Source: DASZQY01 sp035548515
Lineage (GTDB): Bacteria > Pseudomonadota > Alphaproteobacteria > Rhizobiales > Kaistiaceae
DNA: 64,000 nt
Direction: 5' to 3'
NCBI GenBank assembly: GCA_035548515.1
Contig: DASZSW010000006.1
Location: 16,016 to 80,015 of the forward strand
Below the pieces are notes generated by a model. That model did no database searches. It saw only the letters and a program-made list of their open reading frames with translations, and was not told the DNA's origin. This document shows, piece by piece, positions 27,188 through 35,231 of the stretch. How positions within the stretch are numbered: the stretch's first letter is position 1; each line of letters starts with the position of its first letter. The translations under genes were made by a program, and so were the position numbers.

Positions 27188-27625
27188 TCACCTGCGCTCC
27201 TTGCGCAGTTCGAAGCGCAGCATTCCGTCGGCGTCCGGTGCCGGTGAGATGAGGACGAATCCGGCCTTACGGACCATGCCGACGCTGGCGACATTGTGCG
27301 GGGCGATGCGTCCCTCCAGCACAGCGAAGTGTACGCCGGGGCCGGCGTGGAACCGACGCACGACTTCGGCGCCGATGCCCTGTCCGCGCCTCGAGGGCGC
27401 GACGGTGACCGAGACGTAACAGCGTTCGCCCTGCGGCTCGGTGTCGATAACCGCCACCAGCACCCCATCCCCGTCGCGGATCGCCCAGGCGCCGCCCTCG
27501 CCCATGACGTGGGCGAGCCACGACGCGTCGGGGTTCGAGACACGGCGTGATGTCTCGGCATCGGCGAACCAGGCCGCGTATTCGGCGAGATCGCCTGGCC
27601 GGAAGGGCGTTAAGGTCAGCTCCAT
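27188..27625 (-). CDS. GNAT-family N-acetyltransferase
   Basis: A 145-residue single-domain acetyltransferase. The acetyl-CoA-binding motif A is VTVAPSRRGQGIGAEVVRRF (about residue 78; R-x-x-G-x-G/A), preceded by the beta-strand YVSVTVA and followed by PHNVASVGMVRKAGF. The acceptor substrate cannot be told. It is divergent from parE over 92 bp. The ATG at 27625 begins MELTLTPFRPGDL, a normal GNAT start. Confidence 0.85.
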   Translation of the reverse strand: MELTLTPFRPGDLAEYAAWFADAETSRRVSNPDASWLAHVMGEGGAWAIRDGDGVLVAVIDTEPQGERCYVSVTVAPSRRGQGIGAEVVRRFHAGPGVHFAVLEGRIAPHNVASVGMVRKAGFVLISPAPDADGMLRFELRKERR

Positions 27626-27717
27626 CCCTGAACCCTAGGCAAACGGCGCGCTCGGCGCTACCTGAGGCGCGACGCGGCGTGCCAGACTGCCGCTCCGATT
27701 CGCCGCCCCAAGAGCCA

Positions 27718-29805
27718 ATGCCCAAAAAGAAGCCGAAATCCCGTGCCGCCGCCAGCCGTGCGCCCAAGAAAACCGGGCGCGCCGGCGCCGACCTGTTCGA
27801 TGAGGTCGAGAAGGGTATCGGCAAGCTGAAGGTGGTCGCCGAGGCCGCCAAGCGTGAGCGCGCTATCCCGGTGAAACGCGCGGTCGGCGACGACAGCTAT
27901 TCGGCGGCTGACATCGAGGTGCTGGAAGGGCTGGAGCCTGTGCGCCGCCGGCCGGGCATGTACATCGGCGGCACCGACGAGAAGGGACTGCATCATCTCT
28001 TCGCCGAGGTCATCGACAACTCGATGGACGAGGCGGTCGCGGGGCACGGTACGTGGATCGAGGTGGAGCTCGACGCCGACGGTTTCGTCACGGTCACCGA
28101 CAACGGGCGCGGCATCCCGGTCGATCCGCATCCCAAGTTCAAGACGAAGTCCGCGCTCGAGGTCATCATGACGATGCTCCATTCGGGCGGGAAGTTCGAT
28201 TCCAAAGTCTACGAGACATCCGGCGGTTTGCACGGCGTCGGCGTCTCGGTGGTGAACGCCCTGTCGGAGTCGCTTGAGGTCGAGGTCGCACTCAAGCGAC
28301 ACCTCTACAAGCAGAGCTTCGCGCGCGGCGTGCCTACCGGCAAGCTGAAGGACCTCGGCGAGGTGCACAATCGCCGCGGCACGCGCATCCGCTTCAAGCC
28401 CGACGCGCAAATCTTCAAGGGCCTCACGTTCAAGCCACAGCGGCTATTCACGATGGCGCGGGCGAAGGCGTACCTGTTTGGCGGGGTCGAGATCCGCTGG
28501 TCGGCGGCGCCGGATGTGGTGAAGGGCACGGACGTTCCCGAGAAGGCAACGTTCCATTTCCCGGGCGGACTGTCGGAGTACCTCGCGGCCGAGTTGGGCG
28601 GCGAGAAGACGATCGCGCCGATCTTCGCCGGTAAGACGGAGAAGGCGTCGGGCCATGGCGCAGTCGAATGGGCGGTCGCCTGGTATCCGGGCGATGGCTT
28701 CATCCGCTCGTACGCCAATACGATCCCGACCGGTGACGGGGGCACGCATGAAACGGGCCTGCGCAATGCGCTGACGCGCGGGCTGAAAGCGTACGCCGAA
28801 CTTTCCGGCAACAAGCGCGCCGGGATCGTCACATCCGACGACGTCATGACTTCGGCGGCGGCGATGCTGTCGGTGTTCATCCGCGAACCGGAGTTCGTCG
28901 GACAGACCAAGGATCGCCTGTCCACGGCGGAAGCGACGCGGCTGGTGGAAAACGCCATCCGCGATCCCTTCGACCATTGGCTCGCTGCCTCGCCCAACGA
29001 TGCGACGCGTCTGTTGGACTGGACGGTCGAACGCGCGGAGGAGCGCCTCCGCCGCCGGCAGGAAAAGGAAATCGGCCGTCAGAACGCGACACGCAAGCTG
29101 CGCCTGCCCGGCAAGCTCGCGGACTGCTCGTCCTCGACGAAGGAGTCCACGGAGATATTCATAGTGGAAGGCGACTCGGCCGGTGGCTCCGCCAAGCAGG
29201 CTCGCAATCGCATGACGCAGGCCGTGCTGCCGCTGCGCGGCAAGATCCTGAACGTCGCCAGCGCCGGACGCGAGAAGCTGACGCAGAACCAGCAGCTGGC
29301 GGACCTGCTGCAGGCACTGGGCGTCAGCCCGCGCGACCGCTACCGCGACGATGATCTGCGCTACGACCGCGTCATCATCATGACCGACGCCGACGTGGAC
29401 GGCGCGCACATCGCTTCGCTGCTGCTTACGTTCTTCTATCAGGAGATGCCGGAGATCATCCGTAACGGGCACCTCTATCTGGCAGTGCCGCCGCTCTACC
29501 GGCTGACACAAGGGGCGAAGACCATCTACGCCCGCGACGACGCGCACCGCGAGCGGCTGCTGAAGTCGGAGTTCAAGGGCAACGGCAAGGTCGAAATCGG
29601 CCGCTTCAAGGGCCTCGGCGAGATGATGCCCGGGCAGCTCAAGGAAACGACCATGGACCCTGCGAAGCGCACTCTGCTTCGTGTCGCGATCGCGGACGGC
29701 AAAGAGACGCCGACCGCCGTCGACGCACTCATGGGCAACAAGCCCGAGCTGCGGTTCAAATTCATCCAGGAGCGCGCCGAGTTCGCGCAGGATCTGGACA
29801 TATAG
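27718..29805 (+). CDS. parE: DNA topoisomerase IV subunit B
   Basis: A 695-residue ATPase subunit of topoisomerase IV, which decatenates daughter chromosomes. After a Lys/Ala-rich N-terminal tail of about 60 residues, the GHKL ATPase domain shows AEVIDNSMDEAVAG, VTDNGRGIPVDPH and GGLHGVGVSVVNALSE; the TOPRIM domain has FIVEGDSAGGSAKQARNR and MTDADVDGAHIASLL, and the C-terminus carries GRFKGLGEMMPGQLKETTMDP. The length and the QARNR box fit ParE better than GyrB (about 800 residues). The ATG at 27718 was chosen because upstream codons overlap the divergent GNAT gene. Confidence 0.93.
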   Translation: MPKKKPKSRAAASRAPKKTGRAGADLFDEVEKGIGKLKVVAEAAKRERAIPVKRAVGDDSYSAADIEVLEGLEPVRRRPGMYIGGTDEKGLHHLFAEVIDNSMDEAVAGHGTWIEVELDADGFVTVTDNGRGIPVDPHPKFKTKSALEVIMTMLHSGGKFDSKVYETSGGLHGVGVSVVNALSESLEVEVALKRHLYKQSFARGVPTGKLKDLGEVHNRRGTRIRFKPDAQIFKGLTFKPQRLFTMARAKAYLFGGVEIRWSAAPDVVKGTDVPEKATFHFPGGLSEYLAAELGGEKTIAPIFAGKTEKASGHGAVEWAVAWYPGDGFIRSYANTIPTGDGGTHETGLRNALTRGLKAYAELSGNKRAGIVTSDDVMTSAAAMLSVFIREPEFVGQTKDRLSTAEATRLVENAIRDPFDHWLAASPNDATRLLDWTVERAEERLRRRQEKEIGRQNATRKLRLPGKLADCSSSTKESTEIFIVEGDSAGGSAKQARNRMTQAVLPLRGKILNVASAGREKLTQNQQLADLLQALGVSPRDRYRDDDLRYDRVIIMTDADVDGAHIASLLLTFFYQEMPEIIRNGHLYLAVPPLYRLTQGAKTIYARDDAHRERLLKSEFKGNGKVEIGRFKGLGEMMPGQLKETTMDPAKRTLLRVAIADGKETPTAVDALMGNKPELRFKFIQERAEFAQDLDI

Positions 29806-29826
29806 ACCGAGGCCAGGGCGGTGAGG

Positions 29827-30303
29827 ATGACACGGCGAAGCACGGGGCGTACGCTTCCCTTTATGTCGCTCCGTCCGATCATTGTTGCATTGGCGCTGCT
29901 GCTGACCAGCATGGCGGCGCAAGCCGATGCGCTGCTTGACGGCCTGAAGACTCTGCCTGGCAACGTCGAGGACGTCCGCGTCGGCGGCACGTGGGACGAG
30001 GGCGGCAAGAACGGTATCTACCGCATCATCGTTTCGCGGAGCGGCGGCGACACGGTTACGGCGCGGCTGTTCGTGCAGTGGGTCTCCTACGACGACACCG
30101 GCGGCGCGACGGTCGAGGATACCGTCGAGATCAAGGAGATGGCCGATCTCAAGGTCGACATCGTCGATTTCACCTCGGAATCAGATGCCGACGGTCTTTC
30201 AGTCTTCATCCAGACCCTCAACCCCAACGGCGATTCCGATCTGAACTACGAGTTGTTCGTCACCTCGCCCACGCAGCACCGGTTCGGGCCAGCCTCCAAC
30301 TGA
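29827..30303 (+). CDS. Exported protein of unknown function
   Basis: A 158-residue protein with an N-terminal hydrophobic signal (PIIVALALLLTSMAAQADA; AQA cleavage) and a beta-rich, Asp/Thr-rich mature part without Cys (VGGTWDEGGKNGIYRIIVSRSGG, RLFVQWVSYDDTGG). I recognise no family. The ATG at 29827 has AGGG eight bases upstream; an internal ATG at 29863 would also leave a complete signal peptide. It is 21 bp after parE and may share its transcript. Confidence 0.72.
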   Translation: MTRRSTGRTLPFMSLRPIIVALALLLTSMAAQADALLDGLKTLPGNVEDVRVGGTWDEGGKNGIYRIIVSRSGGDTVTARLFVQWVSYDDTGGATVEDTVEIKEMADLKVDIVDFTSESDADGLSVFIQTLNPNGDSDLNYELFVTSPTQHRFGPASN

Positions 30304-30349
30304 GTTTTTCGCTTTCGCGCCAGTCGTTTACCGCGCGGCATCACAGTCA

Positions 30350-30376
30350 TTGACATGACATGGCGAGTCCCTATGT
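30350..30376 (+). promoter_or_regulatory. Predicted housekeeping promoter of the DEAD-box helicase gene
   Basis: TTGAC at 30350-30354, a 16-base spacer, then CTATGT at 30371-30376 fit the alphaproteobacterial sigma-70 pattern (CTTGAC - about 17 - CTATAT). Transcription from here would give a leader of about 90 bases before the helicase ATG. This is a prediction from the hexamers alone. Confidence 0.5.
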
Positions 30377-30427
30377 TCCGCCAAGTTAATTCAACGGCTG
30401 CGAGCGCCATTGCGCCCGCGCCCGCCA

Positions 30428-30446
30428 GCGGCCCTCCGGGGGCCGC
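30428..30446 (+). promoter_or_regulatory. Leader hairpin before the DEAD-box helicase gene
   Basis: GCGGCCC (30428-30434) and GGGCCGC (30440-30446) form a perfect 7-bp GC stem with a 5-base loop, about 25 bases before the start codon. RNA helicase and cold-shock genes often have structured leaders that control their translation. No T tract follows, so it is not an intrinsic terminator. The regulatory role is inferred. Confidence 0.4.
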
Positions 30447-30470
30447 GGCAACAGGTTCCAAAACCTCAGA

Positions 30471-31955
30471 ATGAGCTTTCAAGATCTAGGACTTAGCGCG
30501 AAGGTACTCGCCGCTGTCGATGCGAGCGGGTACACGACGCCGACGCCGATTCAGGCACAGGCCATCCCGCATGTGCTGACGCGGCGCGATGTCGTCGGCA
30601 TCGCGCAGACCGGCACCGGCAAGACCGCCTCGTTCGTTTTACCGATGCTGACTCTGCTGGAATCCGGCCGCGCGCGTGCCCGCATGCCGCGCACGCTGAT
30701 CCTCGAGCCGACCCGGGAGCTCGCGGCGCAGGTCGAGGAAAACTTCACGCGTTACGGCCGCAACCACAAGCTCACCGTTGCGCTGATCATCGGCGGCGTC
30801 TCGTTCGAGGATCAGATCAAGAAGCTCGACCGCGGCGTCGATATCCTGATCGCGACGCCGGGCCGGCTGCTCGACCTCTTCGAGCGCGGCAAGATCCTGA
30901 TGAACGGCGTCGAGATCCTGGTCATCGACGAAGCCGACCGGATGCTCGACATGGGCTTCATCCCGGATATCGAGCGCATCTGCAAGCTGCTGCCGCCGAC
31001 GCGGCAGACGCTGTTCTTCTCCGCCACCATGCCGCCGGAGATCAAGCGGCTGGCGGATGCCTTCCTCAAGGATCCGATCCGCGTAGAGGCCTCCAAGCCG
31101 GCGACAGCGGCGTCAACGATCAGCCAGCACATCGTGGCGTCCGGGCGCGAGCCGGTCGACAAGCGTGCGGTACTGCGCGCCCTCATCCGCGGGGCGACCG
31201 ATTTCAAGAACGCGATCATCTTCTCCAACCGCAAGCGCGACGTCGCAACGCTGCAGCGTTCGCTGGCCAAGCATGGCTTCAACGCCGGCGCGCTGCACGG
31301 TGACATGGACCAGCGCTCGCGCATGCAGACGCTGGACGATTTCCGCAAGGGCAAGCTCACGCTGCTGGTCGCCTCGGACGTGGCGGCGCGCGGTCTCGAC
31401 ATCCCGGCGGTCAGCCACGTGTTCAACTTCGACGTCCCGACGCATGCCGAGGATTACGTGCACCGCATCGGGCGCACCGGCCGCGCCGGCCTGAAGGGCA
31501 CGGCCATCACTATCGCGACCTCGCTCGACCGCAAGTATGTCGGCGCGATCGAAAAGATGATGGGCACCGCCATCCCGCCGATGGAGGTCGAGGCGGGCGA
31601 GGAACGCGCCGTCGCCTTCAGTAAAGGCCGGACCGAGCGCGAAGAAGCCCACGCGCACCCCGAGCGGCGCGAGAAACGTCATCGTGAGCCGCAGCAGCAC
31701 AAGGCGCCAGAGCCGCGTGAGCCGCAGCAGCGCGAGCCGGCGCCGGCGCCTGAACAGCGCCATCACCACGCGGAGCCGCGGCAGGAACATCACCCACGGC
31801 GCGACGCGCAGCGCCCGCACAACGCGCCCCGGCGCGAGGAACCGCGCCGGCAGCAGCACCACGACCGCGACGATGGCCCGCCGGTCGTCGGCCTCGGCGA
31901 CCACATGCCGGATTTTCTCCGCCGGCCGGTGAAGATCCCCAGCGAGACGGAATAG
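30471..31955 (+). CDS. DEAD-box ATP-dependent RNA helicase (RhlE-type)
   Basis: A 494-residue RNA helicase. Seen in order: the Q motif TPTPIQAQAIP (residue 24), AQTGTGKT (motif I, about 45), PTRELA, TPGRLLD, VIDEADRMLDMGF (DEAD, about 150), FFSATMP, then the second RecA domain with DVAARGLDIPAVSHVFNFD and HRIGRTGRAG. A tail of about 115 residues rich in His, Arg, Glu and Pro follows, probably binding RNA. The RhlE group unwinds structured RNA and assists ribosome assembly or RNA decay. The tail is poorly conserved in such proteins. A hairpin terminator lies at its end. Confidence 0.94.
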   Translation: MSFQDLGLSAKVLAAVDASGYTTPTPIQAQAIPHVLTRRDVVGIAQTGTGKTASFVLPMLTLLESGRARARMPRTLILEPTRELAAQVEENFTRYGRNHKLTVALIIGGVSFEDQIKKLDRGVDILIATPGRLLDLFERGKILMNGVEILVIDEADRMLDMGFIPDIERICKLLPPTRQTLFFSATMPPEIKRLADAFLKDPIRVEASKPATAASTISQHIVASGREPVDKRAVLRALIRGATDFKNAIIFSNRKRDVATLQRSLAKHGFNAGALHGDMDQRSRMQTLDDFRKGKLTLLVASDVAARGLDIPAVSHVFNFDVPTHAEDYVHRIGRTGRAGLKGTAITIATSLDRKYVGAIEKMMGTAIPPMEVEAGEERAVAFSKGRTEREEAHAHPERREKRHREPQQHKAPEPREPQQREPAPAPEQRHHHAEPRQEHHPRRDAQRPHNAPRREEPRRQQHHDRDDGPPVVGLGDHMPDFLRRPVKIPSETE

Positions 31956-31956
31956 A

Positions 31957-32376
31957 TCAGCGGCGCTTCGGCGCCGCTTTTGGTTTTGGCTTCGGTTTCG
32001 CCGAACGCGTGGCGGCAGTTGCGCGCATTTTCTTCGGCTTGGGCGCGGACTTCTCAGCCTTGTGGCGCTTCGCGATGGCGAAGGCCTCGCGGGCCCATTC
32101 GACGAATTCCTCGGGCTCGTCGAACAGTCGCTCCGGCACCTGCCAATACGGCATGGTCGTCATCGTCTTGCCGCGCATGTGCGGCGTCCACTGCGGCGCG
32201 CCCTCTGCCTTGTGGCGCTGCACAGCGGCATCATCGGCGCGGAAGTAGAGCACGTCGCGGGCGATCAGCGCGAACATCATGCCTTCCTTCATGATGCCGT
32301 AGCCGCTGAACATGCGCTTGAACGTGACGCCGCGGAGCGGTGCGAACAGCTCGGTCAGGTGATCGATATCGGCCAT
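31957..32376 (-). CDS. TfoX N-terminal domain protein
   Basis: A 139-residue protein. The TfoX-N domain (about residues 5-100: LRGVTFKRMFSGYGIMKEGMMFALIARDVLYFRAD, MPYWQVPERLFDEPEEFVEWAREAF) is followed by a Lys/Pro/Ala-rich basic tail (KPKPKPKAAPKRR). The TfoX/Sxy domain regulates competence genes in gammaproteobacteria. In alphaproteobacteria this single-domain form has no established role. The gene is 11 bp after the methyltransferase-like gene and could be the end of the suf transcript. Confidence 0.88.
   Translation of the reverse strand: MADIDHLTELFAPLRGVTFKRMFSGYGIMKEGMMFALIARDVLYFRADDAAVQRHKAEGAPQWTPHMRGKTMTTMPYWQVPERLFDEPEEFVEWAREAFAIAKRHKAEKSAPKPKKMRATAATRSAKPKPKPKAAPKRR
31959..31980. 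terminator. Hairpin terminator between convergent helicase and tfoX genes
   Basis: AGCGGCGC and GCGCCGCT form a perfect 8-bp stem with a TTCG tetraloop (31959-31978). On the + strand it is followed by TTTTGGTTTTGG, which fits an intrinsic terminator for the helicase gene. The element lies inside the last codons of tfoX, so it also shapes the tfoX mRNA end. Confidence 0.65.
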
Positions 32377-32387
32377 GGCGCCCTCCC

Positions 32388-32954
32388 CTAGACGAGGAAA
32401 GGCACCAGCGCCTTCACCCGCCGCGCGTAGTCGTCATAAGCGACGCCGAATGTCTCGCGCATGACGCGTTCCTCGATGCCGAGTTTGTACCAGAAGCTGC
32501 CCACCGCCAATGCCAGCGCCAGCACCGCGCGCCACTCCCCAACAGCAATGCTAGTGCCAAGGAAGGCGAGCGAGAGGCCGGTGTAGATCGGGTGGCGCGC
32601 CCAGGCGTAGGGGCCGGACTGCACCAGTTCATGGTCGTGCTTCACGGTGACCTCGGCGCTCCAGTTGGTCCCGAGATGGAGGCGCGCCCACACCGCAAAG
32701 GCCAGGCCCGCTGCGGTGACCAGCACGCCGAACACCGCGATGCCAAAGCTATGGGGGAGGATGCGGCCAGACAGGAATCCGAGGTTGCGGTCGATCAGCA
32801 GGATCGTGGCCGCCCAGAGCGGCAGGCTGTAGGCCAGGCGCGACTGCCAGCTCTCGGCGCGCGCGGTCGGCTTGGTGCCCGACGACGCGACCATCCAGTA
32901 TGCGAACCAGCCGATCCACAGCGCGGCCAGCGTCCAGCCAAGGAATGCGTTCAT
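32388..32954 (-). CDS. Isoprenylcysteine carboxyl methyltransferase-like membrane protein
   Basis: A 188-residue protein with about five transmembrane segments. The C-terminal half has the ICMT/phospholipid methyltransferase signature: VKHDHELVQSGPYAWARHPIYTGLSLAFLG (about residue 100; the RHPxYxG motif) and EERVMRETFGVAYDDYARRVKALVPFL. Bacteria lack prenylated CaaX proteins, so the acceptor is unknown. It follows sufA by 21 bp; the GGGAG in that gap is both part of a small hairpin (32961-32976) and the likely ribosome-binding site. Confidence 0.85.
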   Translation of the reverse strand: MNAFLGWTLAALWIGWFAYWMVASSGTKPTARAESWQSRLAYSLPLWAATILLIDRNLGFLSGRILPHSFGIAVFGVLVTAAGLAFAVWARLHLGTNWSAEVTVKHDHELVQSGPYAWARHPIYTGLSLAFLGTSIAVGEWRAVLALALAVGSFWYKLGIEERVMRETFGVAYDDYARRVKALVPFLV

Positions 32955-32975
32955 TGAGAGACTCCCGCCCGGGAG

Positions 32976-33356
32976 TTAGTGCGCGGCTTCCGCGGCGCGC
33001 TCGGCCGCCGGCTTCAATTGAACCGACTCGCCGCAGCCGCAGGCCGAGACTTCGTTGGGATTCTTGAAGGTGAAACCGGTGCGGAGCTTCGTCGCCTCGA
33101 AGTCCATGGTTGCGCCAAGCAGGAAGAGCACCGCCTTCGGGTCGACGTAGACGTTGACGCCGTGGTCGTTCACCACGTCGTCGGCCGGGTTCGGCACCTC
33201 TACCGGATCCAGCGTGTAGGCCATGCCCGCGCAGCCGGCATTCTTCACGCCGACGCGCACGCCGACGAGATGCTTCTCGTTGCCGTCGACCAACTCACGC
33301 ACGCGCTCGGCGGCGCGTTCGGTCAGTGAGATGACGTTGATCTTGGGGCGAGCCAT
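32976..33356 (-). CDS. sufA: A-type Fe-S scaffold/carrier SufA
   Basis: A 126-residue carrier with the three A-type Cys in GVKNAGCAGMAY (about residue 46) and SACGCGESV (about 108). It starts MARPKINVISLTERAAERV, chosen over an upstream GTG. The gene is last of the recognised suf genes, 43 bp after sufT. Together with the separate ErpA (17.9 kb) it supplies the carriers that deliver clusters to apoproteins. Confidence 0.92.
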   Translation of the reverse strand: MARPKINVISLTERAAERVRELVDGNEKHLVGVRVGVKNAGCAGMAYTLDPVEVPNPADDVVNDHGVNVYVDPKAVLFLLGATMDFEATKLRTGFTFKNPNEVSACGCGESVQLKPAAERAAEAAH

Positions 33357-33399
33357 GGTCGGGAAGATAGGCCTTTGTCTCGTGAAAACAAGCGGATGG

Positions 33400-33834
33400 C
33401 TAGTACCAGTCAAGCGCCACGCGCGCCTCGTCGGACATGCGCGACTGGTCCCAGGCGGGCTCGAAAACCATGTTTACCGTGACGTTGCCGACGCCCGGCA
33501 CCAGGCTGACGGCGTTTTCCACCCAGCCCGGCATCTCGCCGGCGACGGGACAGCCGGGCGCGGTCAGCGTCATGTCGATATCGATGTTGCGGCTGTCGTC
33601 GATGTCGACCTTGTAGATCAGTCCGAGCTCGTAGATATCGGCTGGGATTTCGGGGTCGTAGACCGTCTTCAGCGCAGCCACGATGTCCGCCGTCAAGCGC
33701 TCCAGTTCCTCGGCGGGAATTGCGGACCCGGTCGGATGCGGCGCGGCTTCGGCCTGCGCGCCAACAGCCTGGGCCTCGGACGCGGCGGGCGTCTCGGGCT
33801 TCACTTCGGCGGGCGTGGCGGCGGTATCGCTCAT
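33400..33834 (-). CDS. sufT: SUF system Fe-S assembly protein SufT (MIP18/DUF59)
   Basis: A 144-residue protein. A low-complexity Ala/Glu/Pro-rich N-terminus of about 40 residues precedes a MIP18/PaaD-like domain: ADIVAALKTVYDPEIPADIYELGLIYKVDID (about residue 48), MTLTAPGCPVAGEMPGWVENAV (conserved Cys, about 88) and MVFEPAWDQSRMSDEARVAL. SufT proteins help cluster delivery or maturation. It is 13 bp after sufS. The ATG at 33834 follows GGAATC on the coding strand. Confidence 0.9.
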   Translation of the reverse strand: MSDTAATPAEVKPETPAASEAQAVGAQAEAAPHPTGSAIPAEELERLTADIVAALKTVYDPEIPADIYELGLIYKVDIDDSRNIDIDMTLTAPGCPVAGEMPGWVENAVSLVPGVGNVTVNMVFEPAWDQSRMSDEARVALDWY

Positions 33835-33847
33835 GATTCCACGGATA

Positions 33848-35071
33848 TTACGCGAAAAACGCGTGCGCCTTCTGCAAGGCTTCGGCGAGGCGGTCCACCT
33901 CGTCCCGCGTATTATAGAGCGCAAACGAGGCCCGGCAGGTGGCTGTGGTGCCATATCGGGCGAGCAGAGGCTGGGCGCAATGGGTTCCGGCCCGCACCGC
34001 GATCCCGGCGCGGTCGATGATGGTGGATACATCGTGGGGGTGGGCGCCTGCCATGTTGAAGGCGACGATGGCGCCCTTCCCCCTGGCCTTGCCGTAGATG
34101 GTGAGGCTGTTGATGCTCCCCAGCCGTTCGTGGGCATAGGCCGCGAGGTCGGCCTCGTGCGCGGCAATCTTCTCGCGGCCGATGCCCTCGACGTAGGTCA
34201 GCGCGGCGCTGAGGCCGATTGCCTGGACGATCGGCGGCGTGCCCGCCTCGAAGCGATGCGGCGGGTCGGCGTAGGTCACGCGCTCGGTCGTCACCTCCGC
34301 GATCATCTCTCCGCCGCCCATGTACGGCGGCAGCTTCTTCAGCCACTCACGCTTGCCGTAGAGGACGCCGATGCCGGTCGGGCCGTAGAGCTTGTGGCCG
34401 GTGAAGGCGTAGAAGTCGCAGTCGATGTCCTGCACGTCGACCGGCAGGTGGACCGCGCCCTGCGATCCGTCGATCAGCACCGGGATGCCGCGGGCGTGGG
34501 CGATGCGCACCACGTCCTTCACCGGCACCACGGTGCCCAGCACATTCGACATGTGCGTGATCGCGACGATCTTCGTCTTCGGCGTCAGCAGCTTCTCGAA
34601 CGCGTCGAGCAGGAACGTGCCGTCGTCGGCGACCGGCGCCCACTTGATGACGGCGCCCCCGCGCTCGCGGTGGTAGTTCCACGGGACGATGTTGGAGTGG
34701 TGCTCCATGATCGACAGGACGATCTCGTCGCCTTCGCCGATGTTGAGCCGGCCGAACGCGTCGGCGACCAGGTTGATCGACTCGGTCGCGTTGCGCGTGA
34801 AGACGATCTCGTCGAGGTGCCTGGCGTTGACGAAGCGGCGCACGGTCTCGCGCGCCTTCTCGTAGGCCTCGGTCGCGGCGTTCGACAGGAAGTGGAGTCC
34901 GCGGTGGACGTTGGCGTACTCGTCCTTGTAGGCGTGGGTGACGGCGTCGATGACCGCCTGCGGTTTCTGGGCGGATGCGCCATTGTCCAGATAAACCAAC
35001 GGCTTGCCGTAGACCTGGCGAGACAGGATCGGAAAGTCGCGGCGGATCGCGTCAATGTCGTACCCGGTCAT
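33848..35071 (-). CDS. sufS: Cysteine desulfurase SufS (class II)
   Basis: A 407-residue PLP enzyme that releases sulfur from cysteine for cluster assembly. The N-terminus reads MTGYDIDAIRRDFPILSRQVYGKPLVYLDNGASAQKP. The PLP lysine is in YAFTGHKLYGPTGIGVLYG (about residue 225), and the persulfide Cys is in RAGTHCAQPLL (about 360), placed as in class II enzymes. It is downstream of sufD, separated by a 160-bp gap full of hairpins. A second, class I desulfurase opens the same operon. No sufE is visible in the window. Confidence 0.95.
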   Translation of the reverse strand: MTGYDIDAIRRDFPILSRQVYGKPLVYLDNGASAQKPQAVIDAVTHAYKDEYANVHRGLHFLSNAATEAYEKARETVRRFVNARHLDEIVFTRNATESINLVADAFGRLNIGEGDEIVLSIMEHHSNIVPWNYHRERGGAVIKWAPVADDGTFLLDAFEKLLTPKTKIVAITHMSNVLGTVVPVKDVVRIAHARGIPVLIDGSQGAVHLPVDVQDIDCDFYAFTGHKLYGPTGIGVLYGKREWLKKLPPYMGGGEMIAEVTTERVTYADPPHRFEAGTPPIVQAIGLSAALTYVEGIGREKIAAHEADLAAYAHERLGSINSLTIYGKARGKGAIVAFNMAGAHPHDVSTIIDRAGIAVRAGTHCAQPLLARYGTTATCRASFALYNTRDEVDRLAEALQKAHAFFA

Positions 35072-35097
35072 GTGCCGGCCTCGTGCGTGCCGCCTCC

Positions 35098-35214
35098 ACC
35101 ATGCTTCGCATGGTCCCCCTCCCCCGCTTCGCAGGGGAGGACCGCCGGCGTCGCGCGATATCCGCGGCGGGTGGGTTCTCCCCCGTTTACGGGGGAGATG
35201 TCGGCGAAGCCGAC
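35098..35214. repeat. Composite hairpin repeat inside the suf operon (sufD-sufS gap)
   Basis: Four palindromes follow one another: ACCATGC/GCATGGT with a TTC loop (35098-35114); CCTCCCC/GGGGAGG (35118-35140); a perfect 9-bp stem TCTCCCCCG/CGGGGGAGA with a TTTA loop (35177-35198); and GTCGGC/GCCGAC with a GAA loop (35200-35214). The arrangement resembles REP/BIME-like intergenic repeats common in Hyphomicrobiales. It fills nearly all of the only large gap in an otherwise tight operon. It is unrelated in sequence to the element at 5107-5202. Confidence 0.75.
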
Positions 35215-35231
35215 TGAGGGGGCCTTCGCGT

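Noticed and set aside
32961..32976. ACTCCC/GGGAGT hairpin between sufA and the methyltransferase-like gene as a terminator
   Set aside because: No T tract follows, and the GGGAG arm doubles as the ribosome-binding site of the next gene, so read-through is more likely.
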